From: Bacteroidota bacterium
Lineage (GTDB): Bacteria; Bacteroidota; Bacteroidia; Chitinophagales; Chitinophagaceae
Assembly (NCBI GenBank): GCA_023426425.1
Contig: JAFAAT010000299.1
Coordinates: forward strand, 1-19,346
DNA length: 19,346 nt
Reading direction: 5' to 3'
Shown here: positions 6,652-14,690 of the stretch, piece by piece
How the letters are laid out: the number at the start of each line of letters is the position of its first letter
How positions within the stretch are numbered: the first letter of the stretch is position 1
Notes under the pieces: model-generated
Seen by the model: the letters and a program-made list of their open reading frames with translations, nothing else
What the model was told of the DNA's origin: nothing
Databases searched by the model: none
Program-made: the position numbers and the translations under genes

Positions 6652-7314
6652 CTAATATTTTTTATTGCTGAAGAAGCCACGAAGATCGCGGCTCATTTCT
6701 TCTGCTCTTTTCCTGAGGTCCTGGAGCTCTACTCCGACGTTTTTTCTTACGGTGCTGAAGGTGAGTGGGTCGCCGCCGGTCATGTAGGCGAGTTCCTGTG
6801 GTGTGCGTGCCAGAGGGATGACCATCCAGGCGATGATGTAAGCGAGCAATCCTATACCTGCACCGAGGAAAAGTACTACCATGATGAGGCGGACGATGAC
6901 CGGGTCTATGTCGAAGTAGTTGGCAAGTCCGCTGCAGACGCCGCCGAGGACTTTGTCGTTGGGATTTCTATAAAGTCGTCGCTGACCAGAGGATGTTTTG
7001 ATTGGCTCTTTGTAGGGAGAGGGCAGATAAGGATTGACGGGTTCTGCAGCTTCGGCGCCGAGAGTATAGGCCGGGCCGAGAGTCTGAACAACTTTATTTA
7101 CGTCTTCGCGGTCGATGCAGGGTGCACCCGCCTGGAGGCGGATGGTGAACAGTTCTGCGATGCGGCTTTCGATGTCCTGGATGATCTCGTCCTTTCCAGG
7201 TTCGGAGATGAAATGGCGCTCGAGTGAGGTGATGTATTCATGGAGTAGTAGATAGCCGTCTTCCTCAATAGGAATCAGCCTTCCTGCTATTGTAATCTGA
7301 ATGATGCGTTGCAT
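6652..7314 (-). CDS. PspC-domain membrane protein
   Basis: A 220-residue protein. Residues 1-88 form the N-terminal domain seen before PspC in Bacteroidota, with EYITSLERHF and DIIQDIESRIAELF-like features around 27-56. Residues 112-168 are a PspC domain: RRLYRNPNDKVLGGVCSGLANYFDIDPVIVRL is cut into a soluble amphipathic part, then a hydrophobic segment near 140-167 crosses the inner membrane. The C-terminal tail is charged and probably helical. PspC domains act in envelope-stress signalling in Enterobacteria; the precise job in Bacteroidota is not established. The ATG at 7314 starts MQRIIQITIAGRL. Upstream lies the terminator of the lipoprotein gene, so this gene probably has its own promoter. 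Confidence 0.85.
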   Translation of the reverse strand: MQRIIQITIAGRLIPIEEDGYLLLHEYITSLERHFISEPGKDEIIQDIESRIAELFTIRLQAGAPCIDREDVNKVVQTLGPAYTLGAEAAEPVNPYLPSPYKEPIKTSSGQRRLYRNPNDKVLGGVCSGLANYFDIDPVIVRLIMVVLFLGAGIGLLAYIIAWMVIPLARTPQELAYMTGGDPLTFSTVRKNVGVELQDLRKRAEEMSRDLRGFFSNKKY

Positions 7315-7374
7315 AAGCTGAATTTATCAGTAACTACAAGATAGGAGTTTTTTAAGAAGGGTTAGCAGAAGCAG

Positions 7375-7400
7375 AAAAGGCTGCCTGATGGCAGCCTTTT
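7375..7400. terminator. Bidirectional-looking terminator downstream of the lipoprotein gene
   Basis: A perfect 11-bp stem AAAAGGCTGCC (7375-7385) / GGCAGCCTTTT (7390-7400) closes on a 4-nt loop. On the minus strand it follows the lipoprotein stop at 7423 by 22 bp and ends in a T run, so it should terminate the outer-membrane protein/lipoprotein operon. Confidence 0.85.
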
Positions 7401-7422
7401 CTGGAAAAAGTGGGAAGATTAT

Positions 7423-9180
7423 TTAGAAGCAAACAGATTCGTTGCCTTTGATATCTTTTTGAAGCAGCATTGGGTGCGTGATTTCCTGGTCTTTGTACTC
7501 CAGATAGTAGCCGCCGACCCAGCCATACGCATCCACAACCTGACCCACCTGCAGCGCGCGGGTAGACCATCTGCCGTCTACAAAGCGGCAGTTGAAAGTC
7601 CTACCGTCGACATAGATAGTCACAAATGCGCTGGGGTAGATATAGGTCTTTTTGTTCTCGCAGTAAAGTTTGCAGGTCACGTCAATAGCAGTAGGAAGGT
7701 TGCTGAAGTAGGAAGGATCATAGACCATAACCTGTCCCTGCTGCACCTGACGTTCTCCCAAATACTTGTCAGCATAAAACACGCGGACTTTTGCGTCGTT
7801 CTGGATAATAGGTTCTTTTGAAGCTATCTTCCGTGATTCTGAGTAGCTGGAGCCGTTGTAGTAATAAAGCGGAAGGTGCACGTCATACTTGCCCAGGTTG
7901 ATAATACCGTATGCAGACAGATTTTCCGGATCAGGAATGACAGAGGTACCAGGAGCGGACATGTTGAATGTGTAGTCGTATTCGTAGGTATGCTCTGCCT
8001 GGTAGTAGAAGCCTACTTCGGTTGCCTGAGCCTCTGCTCTAAGTTCACCGTTTGCAGCTTTCTTCACCACCGTGCGCATTGTGCGACCAGTGACAGGGTT
8101 GACGCCCACTTCAAGTGAGTCACCCTCTTTAATCGTTTGGTTTGTGATCGGGTTGGTGAAATTTTCTTTCAGTTTGTAGCTGGTGAACCAGGGAGATTTG
8201 TGTTCAGGGAAAACATTGATAGGAATACGCTTTCCATTTTCCATTACGTAGGCTACGAACTGGACATAGGCCAGACGTTTCTGTACAGCTGATTCATAGA
8301 GTAACTCGTCAGTACGGACTTTTGAACCATTCAGAAGAGAAATCATGTTGCCATTTGTCGACTCAGTATAGGGACCGGTGAATTTGATATCCACATCATA
8401 TCCGGTCGCATAGTAGCAGACAACAACCAGGGAGTCGCTACCGGTAACGGGTTGTTTTACATAACCCATAATTGGGTATTCAATCGTATCCTGGTAGGGG
8501 GTTGAAATTGTACCAATTACCATTTTGTCATTGATGTAAGAAGTGTCCTGCTGAGTCTTCAAGGGGTACTTAACACCTCTGTACGTTCCAGTCTGTGTGT
8601 ACTTCCAGTGGTAGAAGGAGGTACCTTTTGGCATAACCACAGTAGTGAGACCATCATCAAAATAGGTGGAGTCTTCAGTGGTTTTGCCTTTAACAAAGGT
8701 GTTTTGAGCAATTTGACCGTTCTGTAGCTTGTAGTATTTAACATCCAATTCCAGTCCTGCGGGCGGATTCGAGAGGTTAAGCATAGAGACATTTACAGAT
8801 TTTGAGAACTGGCTGGGCATGATCTCGACATCTACTTCCTGAGGCAGATAGCCAGGGGCAGTCAGTCGCAGCGTGATGCTGATGGGATCAGTTTCTGAAG
8901 GCATGCGCGCAGGATCAATACCTAGCGTCATTTTACCATCGTGGAGTGTAAAGTTCTTTTTACCCGTGATGTCGTAGACGTATTCTGCGTCTTCACCGCC
9001 GATGCTAAGGGTGGCATTGGGAGGAAGCGTGGCGGTTGCATTGGCATCCAGAACTTTTACGTCAACCATGTATTTGATCACATCGGGAGTGACATTGAGT
9101 GTGACGTTTTCTGTAGGTGGTTTGCAGGCGTTAAAACCAGTGAAACCTGCGATTGCTATTATATAAAGTAGCTTTTTCAT
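7423..9180 (-). CDS. Large outer-membrane-type lipoprotein, function unknown
   Basis: A 585-residue protein with a lipoprotein signal: basic MKK, a hydrophobic core, then GFNAC with the acylated Cys at 19, followed by KPPTENVTLNV. The mature part is rich in beta-forming residues and Thr, Tyr and Asn. An N-terminal Ig-like segment (about 25-125: IGGEDAEYVYDITG, then APGYLPQEVDVEIM) resembles domains common in Bacteroidota surface lipoproteins. The C-terminal region (about 510-575) has Cys residues and a YVDGRTFNCRFVDGRW stretch. I do not recognise a catalytic motif. It starts 20 bp after the stop of an outer-membrane protein gene on the same strand and is presumably cotranscribed with it. It may be a surface-exposed partner of that protein, but this is inference. 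Confidence 0.8.
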   Translation of the reverse strand: MKKLLYIIAIAGFTGFNACKPPTENVTLNVTPDVIKYMVDVKVLDANATATLPPNATLSIGGEDAEYVYDITGKKNFTLHDGKMTLGIDPARMPSETDPISITLRLTAPGYLPQEVDVEIMPSQFSKSVNVSMLNLSNPPAGLELDVKYYKLQNGQIAQNTFVKGKTTEDSTYFDDGLTTVVMPKGTSFYHWKYTQTGTYRGVKYPLKTQQDTSYINDKMVIGTISTPYQDTIEYPIMGYVKQPVTGSDSLVVVCYYATGYDVDIKFTGPYTESTNGNMISLLNGSKVRTDELLYESAVQKRLAYVQFVAYVMENGKRIPINVFPEHKSPWFTSYKLKENFTNPITNQTIKEGDSLEVGVNPVTGRTMRTVVKKAANGELRAEAQATEVGFYYQAEHTYEYDYTFNMSAPGTSVIPDPENLSAYGIINLGKYDVHLPLYYYNGSSYSESRKIASKEPIIQNDAKVRVFYADKYLGERQVQQGQVMVYDPSYFSNLPTAIDVTCKLYCENKKTYIYPSAFVTIYVDGRTFNCRFVDGRWSTRALQVGQVVDAYGWVGGYYLEYKDQEITHPMLLQKDIKGNESVCF

Positions 9181-9200
9181 GCTAGTGTATTGAAAGTTTT

Positions 9201-9917
9201 TTAGTTGATACGGTAGTTAAAGTTTACCTGCATTACAGGCATCCACCTGTAGCCTTTCAGGTTGTCTTCGACAACAGGTTCGTTGTCCTTGTTGTCCTTG
9301 AGCATGTTAGTGCCGTCGATGGTGACTTCCGGTGCGGAGAGGTAGTAGGTTCCCAGGTCGAGGGTGACGTTAAATTTTTTGGTAGGCATTGAGTTGAACA
9401 ATCCGATACCGAGGTAGGGAGCGATACCTTTCCAGTCGATGGTACCTTCCACTTTACCGACCTGCTGGCCGCTCACTGGAATGTCACCGAACTTATAGGT
9501 GCCTTTAGGCTGAAGGTCTGCTTTAGCTTCGCCAGCAAAGAAATAGGCAAGACCACCGACAACCCTGAAGCTTGAACCTGCAAACGGGCGGTATTCACCG
9601 AGTACGTGTACATTACCGAAGGCGCTGCTCAACTTCACATCAGAAGTATATCCGCTCAGCTTGAACTCCATATTATGACTCACTGGCAGGTAGCTGAAGC
9701 CAACACGGACATTGATTTGTCTCTTGATTGCCAGCTTTGCTGAGGCGCCGATACCCTGAGTGCCAAGATGTAGAGAGGCAGAGAGGGGTCGCTGCAGCAG
9801 AGGTTTCTCGTAGATGAGACTATCGTGGATGAGCACCGCCTGAGCGTCTTGTGCCTTAGCTTCTTTGCCAGCGAACAGAGCCGCGGCAAAGGTTGCCAAC
9901 AGAGTGAGTTTCTTCAT
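9201..9917 (-). CDS. Outer-membrane beta-barrel protein
   Basis: A 238-residue protein with a signal peptide (MKKLTLLATFAAALFAGKEAKA, cleavage before QDAQ). The mature protein alternates polar and hydrophobic residues in strand-length runs (INVRVGFSYLPVSH, SFRVVGGLAYFFAG, APYLGIGLFNSMP, FNVTLDLGTYYLS) and ends with a strand-like MPVMQVNFNYRIN, as expected of a small barrel of about eight strands. No pore-forming or enzymatic motif is recognisable. It is the first gene of a two-gene unit with the downstream lipoprotein. On the minus strand a TTATTTTG (9959-9966) resembles the -7 element TAnnTTTG with one mismatch and may be part of its promoter. Confidence 0.78.
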   Translation of the reverse strand: MKKLTLLATFAAALFAGKEAKAQDAQAVLIHDSLIYEKPLLQRPLSASLHLGTQGIGASAKLAIKRQINVRVGFSYLPVSHNMEFKLSGYTSDVKLSSAFGNVHVLGEYRPFAGSSFRVVGGLAYFFAGEAKADLQPKGTYKFGDIPVSGQQVGKVEGTIDWKGIAPYLGIGLFNSMPTKKFNVTLDLGTYYLSAPEVTIDGTNMLKDNKDNEPVVEDNLKGYRWMPVMQVNFNYRIN

Positions 9918-9958
9918 AAATGTGTGTGTAATTGCTATAGGTATGTTAAAAACCGAGG

Positions 9959-9966
9959 CAAAATAA
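9959..9966 (-). promoter_or_regulatory. Weak -7-like element upstream of the outer-membrane protein gene
   Basis: On the minus strand this reads TTATTTTG, one base away from TAnnTTTG, followed by a leader of about 40 nt to the ATG at 9917. No good -33 TTTG is visible at the right distance, so the call is tentative. Confidence 0.3.
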
Positions 9967-10093
9967 CAGCTATTTCTTCTATAAACCCAGCATTAACAGA
10001 AAATATCAGAAAAAATTGCGGTGCGCAGCTGTTTAGCACTGAAATGGTAACACGAATACAGTCACCTAAGCAGCCTAAGCTATAAGGTATTAA

Positions 10094-10297
10094 ATAGATA
10101 AAGAACGACATGCCGTCCGCGCGGGTATCGTTGCTTTGGGTTCCAGAGGTGGTACCGGAGTTTATGCAATGTTCCGCGTAGCGCCGGGAATGCCGACGAT
10201 TCAGATCTGGAGCTTCCAGGAACTGCCGAACGCTTATGAAGCATATCAGCGGAGGCCGGGATCAGGTGTATGTCAAGTTAAGGAGTGCCTGGTTTGA
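10094..10297 (+). pseudogene. Possible gene remnant in the 9918-10345 intergenic region
   Basis: The gap between the divergent outer-membrane and GlcD genes is 428 bp. Inside it one plus-strand frame stays open from just after a TAA at 10091 to a TGA at 10295-10297, and reads like real protein: AVRAGIVALGSRGGTGVY, then PTIQIWSFQELPNAYEAYQ. No credible start codon precedes it, and the nearest in-frame ATGs lie in its middle. The FQELPNAYEAY piece loosely recalls the C-terminal end of medium-chain dehydrogenases, but I would not assign a family. It may be the tail of a decayed gene, or chance. Apart from this and the GlcD-proximal promoter-like octamer, I see nothing else in the gap. Confidence 0.25.
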
Positions 10298-10340
10298 GCG
10301 GCATGGAGGGAGGGGCAGGAAGATGTAATCCTGTGAATAG

Positions 10341-10348
10341 TACATTTG
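10341..10348 (+). promoter_or_regulatory. -7-type promoter element just before the GlcD-type oxidase gene
   Basis: TACATTTG matches TAnnTTTG exactly and ends 3 bp before the ATG at 10352. A transcript from it would start at or next to the start codon. No TTTG lies at the usual -33 distance. Confidence 0.4.
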
Positions 10349-10351
10349 CAT

Positions 10352-11764
10352 ATGCATTTCAAAAAGATTGACGCAGAGGACATTGTGTTCTTTCGATCTG
10401 TGGTGACGGAGGCATATGTGTTTGGGGATGAGGAGCAGATCGGCAGATGCTCGGCGGATCAGACGGAGGATTTTTGTTTTCCGCCGGAGGTGGTGGTACA
10501 GCCGGGGACGACCGAGGAGGTGAGCCGGATTATGCGTTATTGTAATGATCAGATAATACCGGTGACGCCGAGGGGAGCGGGCACAGGATTGAGTGGTGGG
10601 GCTTTGGCTGTGAGGGGTGGAGTATTGCTGGATATGAAGCGGTTCAACAAGATCCTGAAGATTGATAAGCGGAATTTCCAGGTGATTACAGAGCCTGGGG
10701 TGATTACGCAGGAACTGCAGGAGGCTGTGCAGGTGGAGGGGCTGATGTATCCACCCGACCCGGCGAGCAGAGGTTCATGTTTTATTGGAGGAAATGTGTC
10801 GGAGAATTCGGGTGGGCCGAGGGCATTGAAGTATGGTGTGGTGAAAGACTATGTGCTGAACCTGGAGGTAGTGTTGCCAAACGGGGAGGTGATGTGGACG
10901 GGGGCCAATGTGCTGAAGAATGCGACGGGTTACAACCTGACCCAGTTGATGGTGGGGAGTGAAGGGACCTTGGGGGTGATTACGAAGATTGTGTTGAAGC
11001 TGGTACCTGCGGTGAAGCATGATCTGCTTTTGCTGGTGCCGTTCAGATCTGCAGAGGAGGCCTGTGAGGCTGTGAATGCGATCTTTTTAGAGGGGTTTGT
11101 TCCATCGGCGCTGGAGTTTATGGAGCGGGATGCGATAGAATGGGCCATGCGGTATGTGAACCAGGAGGGAGTGAAGGTGGAGGATGATATAGAGGCGCAT
11201 TTGCTGATTGAAGTGGACGGGAACCAGATAGACCAGCTGGTTCAGGAGACGGAGGCGATAGCTGAAGTCGTGGAGCGGTATGATGTGGGAGAAGTATTGT
11301 TTGCAGACTCAGATGCTGCTAAGCAGATGCTATGGAACCTGAGGCGGAAGGTGGGCGAGGCGGTGAAGAGCAACTCCATATACAAAGAAGAAGACACTGT
11401 GGTGCCAAGGGCGGAGCTGCCTGCGCTTTTGAGAACGATTAAGAGGCTGGGGGCGGAATATGGTTTTCATTCTGTGTGTTATGGGCATGCGGGAGATGGG
11501 AACCTGCATGTGAATATTGTGAAGCAGGACATGAGTGAGGAGGACTGGAACCAGAAGCTGCCGCTGGCGATCAGGGAGCTGTTTAAGGAAGTCGTAGCTA
11601 TGGGCGGAACGATATCGGGGGAGCATGGGATTGGATATGTGCAGAGAAATTACCTGGATATTGCGTTTGGGGATGCGCAGCTCAGGTTGATGAAAGAGAT
11701 CAAGCGGGTGTTTGATCCTAAAGGAATATTAAATCCAGGGAAGATTTTCCCGGATGTGCAATAG
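10352..11764 (+). CDS. FAD-linked oxidase of the GlcD family (D-lactate/glycolate-type dehydrogenase)
   Basis: A 470-residue flavoprotein. The N-terminal FAD-binding type 4 domain shows VVVQPGTTEEVSRIM (47-61), the pyrophosphate-binding loop RGAGTGLSGG (74-83), PPDPASRG then IGGNVSENSGGPRALKYG (around 134-162), and ATGYNLTQLMVGSEGTLGVI (191-210). The C-terminal cap domain has the conserved YGHAGDGNLHVNI, then EHGIG, and ends FDPKGILNPGKIFP. Family members oxidise D-2-hydroxy acids such as D-lactate, glycolate or 2-hydroxyglutarate and pass electrons to quinone or a partner. No GlcE or GlcF partner gene is adjacent and no iron-sulfur domain is fused, so the substrate is open. I prefer the ATG at 10352 to a TTG two codons upstream that lies inside a promoter-like motif. 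Confidence 0.92.
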   Translation: MHFKKIDAEDIVFFRSVVTEAYVFGDEEQIGRCSADQTEDFCFPPEVVVQPGTTEEVSRIMRYCNDQIIPVTPRGAGTGLSGGALAVRGGVLLDMKRFNKILKIDKRNFQVITEPGVITQELQEAVQVEGLMYPPDPASRGSCFIGGNVSENSGGPRALKYGVVKDYVLNLEVVLPNGEVMWTGANVLKNATGYNLTQLMVGSEGTLGVITKIVLKLVPAVKHDLLLLVPFRSAEEACEAVNAIFLEGFVPSALEFMERDAIEWAMRYVNQEGVKVEDDIEAHLLIEVDGNQIDQLVQETEAIAEVVERYDVGEVLFADSDAAKQMLWNLRRKVGEAVKSNSIYKEEDTVVPRAELPALLRTIKRLGAEYGFHSVCYGHAGDGNLHVNIVKQDMSEEDWNQKLPLAIRELFKEVVAMGGTISGEHGIGYVQRNYLDIAFGDAQLRLMKEIKRVFDPKGILNPGKIFPDVQ

Positions 11765-11790
11765 AATCGGAGTTCAGGCGTTTTTTATAG

Positions 11791-11798
11791 TAATTTTG
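11791..11798 (+). promoter_or_regulatory. -7-type promoter element upstream of the outer-membrane protein gene at 11816
   Basis: TAATTTTG matches TAnnTTTG exactly and lies 17 bp before the ATG, which would give a short leader of about 12 nt. No -33 TTTG is found at the usual distance. The element would separate this gene from the GlcD-type gene, which ends 27 bp earlier. Confidence 0.42.
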
Positions 11799-11815
11799 GA
11801 ACCGTAATAAATAAT

Positions 11816-12451
11816 ATGAAAAGGTTATTAGTAGTCATATTGATATGCATAGGATTTTCTGCGTCTTCGCAGGAAGTGTACACGAGTAGTGGAAAACCGG
11901 CCAATGCGCGAAAGAGGCAGCAGGAAGAGAAGGGGTTTGATGCGAGCAAGCTGATATTTGGAGGAGGATTGGCTTTAGGATTCGGGACTGTGACGAACCT
12001 GGGTATTTCACCTGTGGTTGGTTACCGTATTACGGACAATTTCGCGGCGGGAATAAGCCTGGGCTATCAGTATAACAGGATAAAGAATTTCTGGAGTATC
12101 CAGGATCCCGTGACTGGTGCGTATAAGAACATACATTATAAAGCGAGCATTTTATCTGGAGGAGTTTGGACCAGGTACGTGGTATGGCAGAATATTTTTG
12201 CGCATGCGGAGTATGAGCATAACCTGCTTACCTATAACGAACCTGCCTATGATCAAAACGGCAGTGGTAATATCGTAGAGAAAAAAACCAAGCTGGATGC
12301 ACCGGCTTTGTTGCTGGGAGGGGGATTCCGGCAGCCGATGACGGAGAACTCATCATTTGTGATATCTGCTTTATATGATGTACTGCAGCATGAGTACAGT
12401 CCATACGGGAACCAATTGTTTTTCCGATTTGGGTTCAATGTGGGATTCTGA
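11816..12451 (+). CDS. Small outer-membrane beta-barrel (porin-like) protein
   Basis: A 211-residue protein with a signal peptide (MKRLLVVILICIGFSASS, then QEVYTSSG). After a charged linker (about 26-45, rich in Arg, Gln and Glu) the sequence is a run of amphipathic strands: LIFGGGLALGFG, ISPVVGYRI, FAAGISLGYQYN, ASILSGGVWTRYV, IFAHAEYEHN, APALLLGGGFRQP and SSFVISALYDVL. It ends FFRFGFNVGF with a terminal Phe, the usual signal for beta-barrel assembly. This matches the small Bacteroidota porin-like families. A cargo cannot be named. A promoter-like octamer precedes it and a perfect terminator follows. Confidence 0.8.
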   Translation: MKRLLVVILICIGFSASSQEVYTSSGKPANARKRQQEEKGFDASKLIFGGGLALGFGTVTNLGISPVVGYRITDNFAAGISLGYQYNRIKNFWSIQDPVTGAYKNIHYKASILSGGVWTRYVVWQNIFAHAEYEHNLLTYNEPAYDQNGSGNIVEKKTKLDAPALLLGGGFRQPMTENSSFVISALYDVLQHEYSPYGNQLFFRFGFNVGF

Positions 12452-12474
12452 CAGATATTTTTAAGTTTATTTGC

Positions 12475-12504
12475 AGACTTTGCCTGAAGCGGCAAAGTCT
12501 TTTT
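12475..12504 (+). terminator. Rho-independent terminator after the outer-membrane protein gene
   Basis: A perfect 10-bp stem AGACTTTGCC (12475-12484) / GGCAAAGTCT (12491-12500), with a 6-nt loop, is followed by TTTT and a T-rich run. It lies 23 bp after the stop at 12451 and only 10 bp before the next ATG. Confidence 0.88.
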
Positions 12505-12514
12505 ATTTTACTGT

Positions 12515-14008
12515 ATGAATTCGACGTATCTGGTCATCATCATCCTTGCCTATTTCGCCTTGCTGCTGGGGATTGCGTTTTTCACTTCCAGGAATTCGAA
12601 TAATGAATCATTCTTCATAGGGAATAAGAGCAGCAAATGGTGGCTGGTGGCATTTGGGATGATAGGTACTTCTTTATCCGGGATGACCTTTATCTCGGTG
12701 CCGGGGACTGTGGGGACTGCGGGCTTTGATTATTTCCAGGTGGTGATTGGGTACTGGCTGGGGTATTTTATAGTTGCGTTTGTGCTGTTGCCCATTTATT
12801 ATAAGATGAATCTTACTTCGATCTATACCTACCTGGAGCGAAGGATGGGTATAGCGTCGTATAAGACGGGAGCGTTGTTCTTCATTTTGTCAAGGACATT
12901 GGGAGCTACATTGAGGCTTTATCTGGTAATCAAGGTGCTGGAGCGGTTTGTGCTCGAGGATATCGGGATACCGTTTACCTATACTGCGATACTGATACTG
13001 GCGCTGATATTGTTGTATACCTATAGAGGTGGTGTGAAGACCATTGTATGGACCGATACCTTGCAGACAACATTTATGATATTGGCTTTGCTGGTGTGTG
13101 TGGGGTATATTATGAATGCGCTGAACCTGAATCTTAGCGGGACCTGGGAGGCGATGGCGGATAAGGGATTTACGAGGATGTTGAGGACGGAGGATCCACT
13201 GGAGGGGAATTATTTCCTGAAACAGATCCTGGGTGGAGCATTTATTACTGTGGCGATGACTGGTCTGGACCAGGAGATGATGCAGAAGAATATCAGTGTG
13301 AGTAATCTGAAGGACTCGCAGAAGAACATGATCACCTTCTGCTTTATCCTGCTAGCTGCCAATTTCATTTTCCTGCTGCTGGGTGGACTATTGTACCTCT
13401 ATGCAGATGCGACAGGTATAGCAGCGACAGGAGATGATATTTTCCCCGCGATTGCGGTGGAGAGTGGGTTGCCGTTTTTTATTACAGTGTGTTTTATGAT
13501 TGGGCTGATCAGTGCATTGTTTCCGAGTGCCGATGGGGCGTTGACGGCGCTGACCTCTTCTTTCTGTATTGATATATTGGGTATGAAGCGCAGGAATGAC
13601 TGGACGGAGGCGAAGAAACAAAAAGTGCGGCTGATCGTGCATAATGCGTTTGCAGTGATCTTTCTGGGGTGTGTATTTTTCTTCAGGGAGGTGGATGAAG
13701 GATCGTTGATACAGACCTTACTGGTGGTGGCGGGATATACCTATGGACCATTGCTTGCGTTGTTTAGTTTTGGCATACTCACCAAAAGGAAGGCATATGA
13801 GCCTTTGGTGCCTTTGATTTGCGTGATCTCCCCGGTGATTTGTTACATACTTAAACAAAATGACAAAGACTTGTTGGGAGGATATACCATAGGGACAGAG
13901 CTACTTATTATTAACGCTGCCCTAGCGTTTATTCTATTATTTTTAGCTTCAAAAAAGACGGACGCTGTGGCGGTTTCAGTGACAAACCATGAAAGAACAA
14001 CTAACTAA
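12515..14008 (+). CDS. Sodium:solute symporter (SSS family)
   Basis: A 497-residue inner-membrane transporter with about 13 hydrophobic segments. SSS signatures include the first helix followed by NNESFFIGNKSSKWWLVAFGMIGTSL cut by helix 2, the TFISVPGTVGTAGF loop (about 58-71), LGATLRLYLVIKVLERFV, the TYRGGVKTIVWTDTLQ stretch in the middle (about 169-184), and ISALFPSADGALTALTSSF (around 330-348), near the sodium-site region. The family couples sodium entry to uptake of sugars, amino acids, sialic acid or other solutes; the substrate cannot be read from sequence alone. It starts 10 bp after a terminator and overlaps the next gene by 20 bp, so it heads the operon. Confidence 0.9.
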   Translation: MNSTYLVIIILAYFALLLGIAFFTSRNSNNESFFIGNKSSKWWLVAFGMIGTSLSGMTFISVPGTVGTAGFDYFQVVIGYWLGYFIVAFVLLPIYYKMNLTSIYTYLERRMGIASYKTGALFFILSRTLGATLRLYLVIKVLERFVLEDIGIPFTYTAILILALILLYTYRGGVKTIVWTDTLQTTFMILALLVCVGYIMNALNLNLSGTWEAMADKGFTRMLRTEDPLEGNYFLKQILGGAFITVAMTGLDQEMMQKNISVSNLKDSQKNMITFCFILLAANFIFLLLGGLLYLYADATGIAATGDDIFPAIAVESGLPFFITVCFMIGLISALFPSADGALTALTSSFCIDILGMKRRNDWTEAKKQKVRLIVHNAFAVIFLGCVFFFREVDEGSLIQTLLVVAGYTYGPLLALFSFGILTKRKAYEPLVPLICVISPVICYILKQNDKDLLGGYTIGTELLIINAALAFILLFLASKKTDAVAVSVTNHERTTN

Positions 14009-14687
14009 GATTAAGCTGCGTGACTGGACAGAGACCAGGGCGCATTCGAGCTGGCAGGTATTCAAGATCATGGCGGAATTTGTTCAGGGCTTTGAGGCCA
14101 TGGCAAAGATCGGCCCGTGTATATCGATATTCGGATCTGCACGTACGAAGCCCGGGCATAAATACTATGAGCTGACGGTGGAGATAGCAAAACGACTGGC
14201 TGATGAAGGTTTTGGAATAATCTCCGGTGGAGGTCCGGGCATTATGGAAGCAGCCAATAAAGGCGCACATGACGCGGGAGGAAGATCAGTGGGATTGAAT
14301 ATCGAGCTACCATTTGAGCAGGGGTCGAATAAGTATATAGACAGTGATAAAAACCTGAATTTCGACTACTTTTTTGTGAGGAAGGTGATGTTTGCCAAGT
14401 ATTCGCAGGGCTTTATTATGATGCCCGGAGGCTGGGGGACGATGGACGAATTCTTTGAGGTGGCGACGCTGATCCAGACCAGGAAATTTACACAGACCCC
14501 GATGATCTGTATCGGAAAGGATTATTGGGGAGGCTTGTTTGACTGGATGCGTACGACCATGCACGAGAAATTTGGGAATATCAGTCCTGGAGATCTTGAT
14601 TTGATCAAGCTTTTTGATACACCAGATGAAGTGGTGGCTTACCTGCATGAATTCTATACACACAACAAGCTACAGCCAAACTTCTAG
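13989..14687 (+). CDS. LOG-family protein (nucleoside 5'-monophosphate phosphoribohydrolase type)
   Basis: A 232-residue soluble protein. The Rossmann-like LOG/lysine-decarboxylase-like fold is shown by ISIFGSARTKPG (45-56), FGIISGGGPGIMEAANKGA (75-93), and the diagnostic PGGWGTMDEFFE (146-157) with the catalytic region R131-K132 just before it. Family members cut the N-glycosidic bond of cytokinin riboside monophosphates or other nucleoside monophosphates; the old label lysine decarboxylase is not supported. The ATG at 13989 lies within the end of the symporter gene, giving a 20-bp overlap and implying translational coupling. An O-methyltransferase gene starts 3 bp after its stop. Confidence 0.9.
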   Translation: MKEQLTKIKLRDWTETRAHSSWQVFKIMAEFVQGFEAMAKIGPCISIFGSARTKPGHKYYELTVEIAKRLADEGFGIISGGGPGIMEAANKGAHDAGGRSVGLNIELPFEQGSNKYIDSDKNLNFDYFFVRKVMFAKYSQGFIMMPGGWGTMDEFFEVATLIQTRKFTQTPMICIGKDYWGGLFDWMRTTMHEKFGNISPGDLDLIKLFDTPDEVVAYLHEFYTHNKLQPNF

Positions 14688-14690
14688 TGA

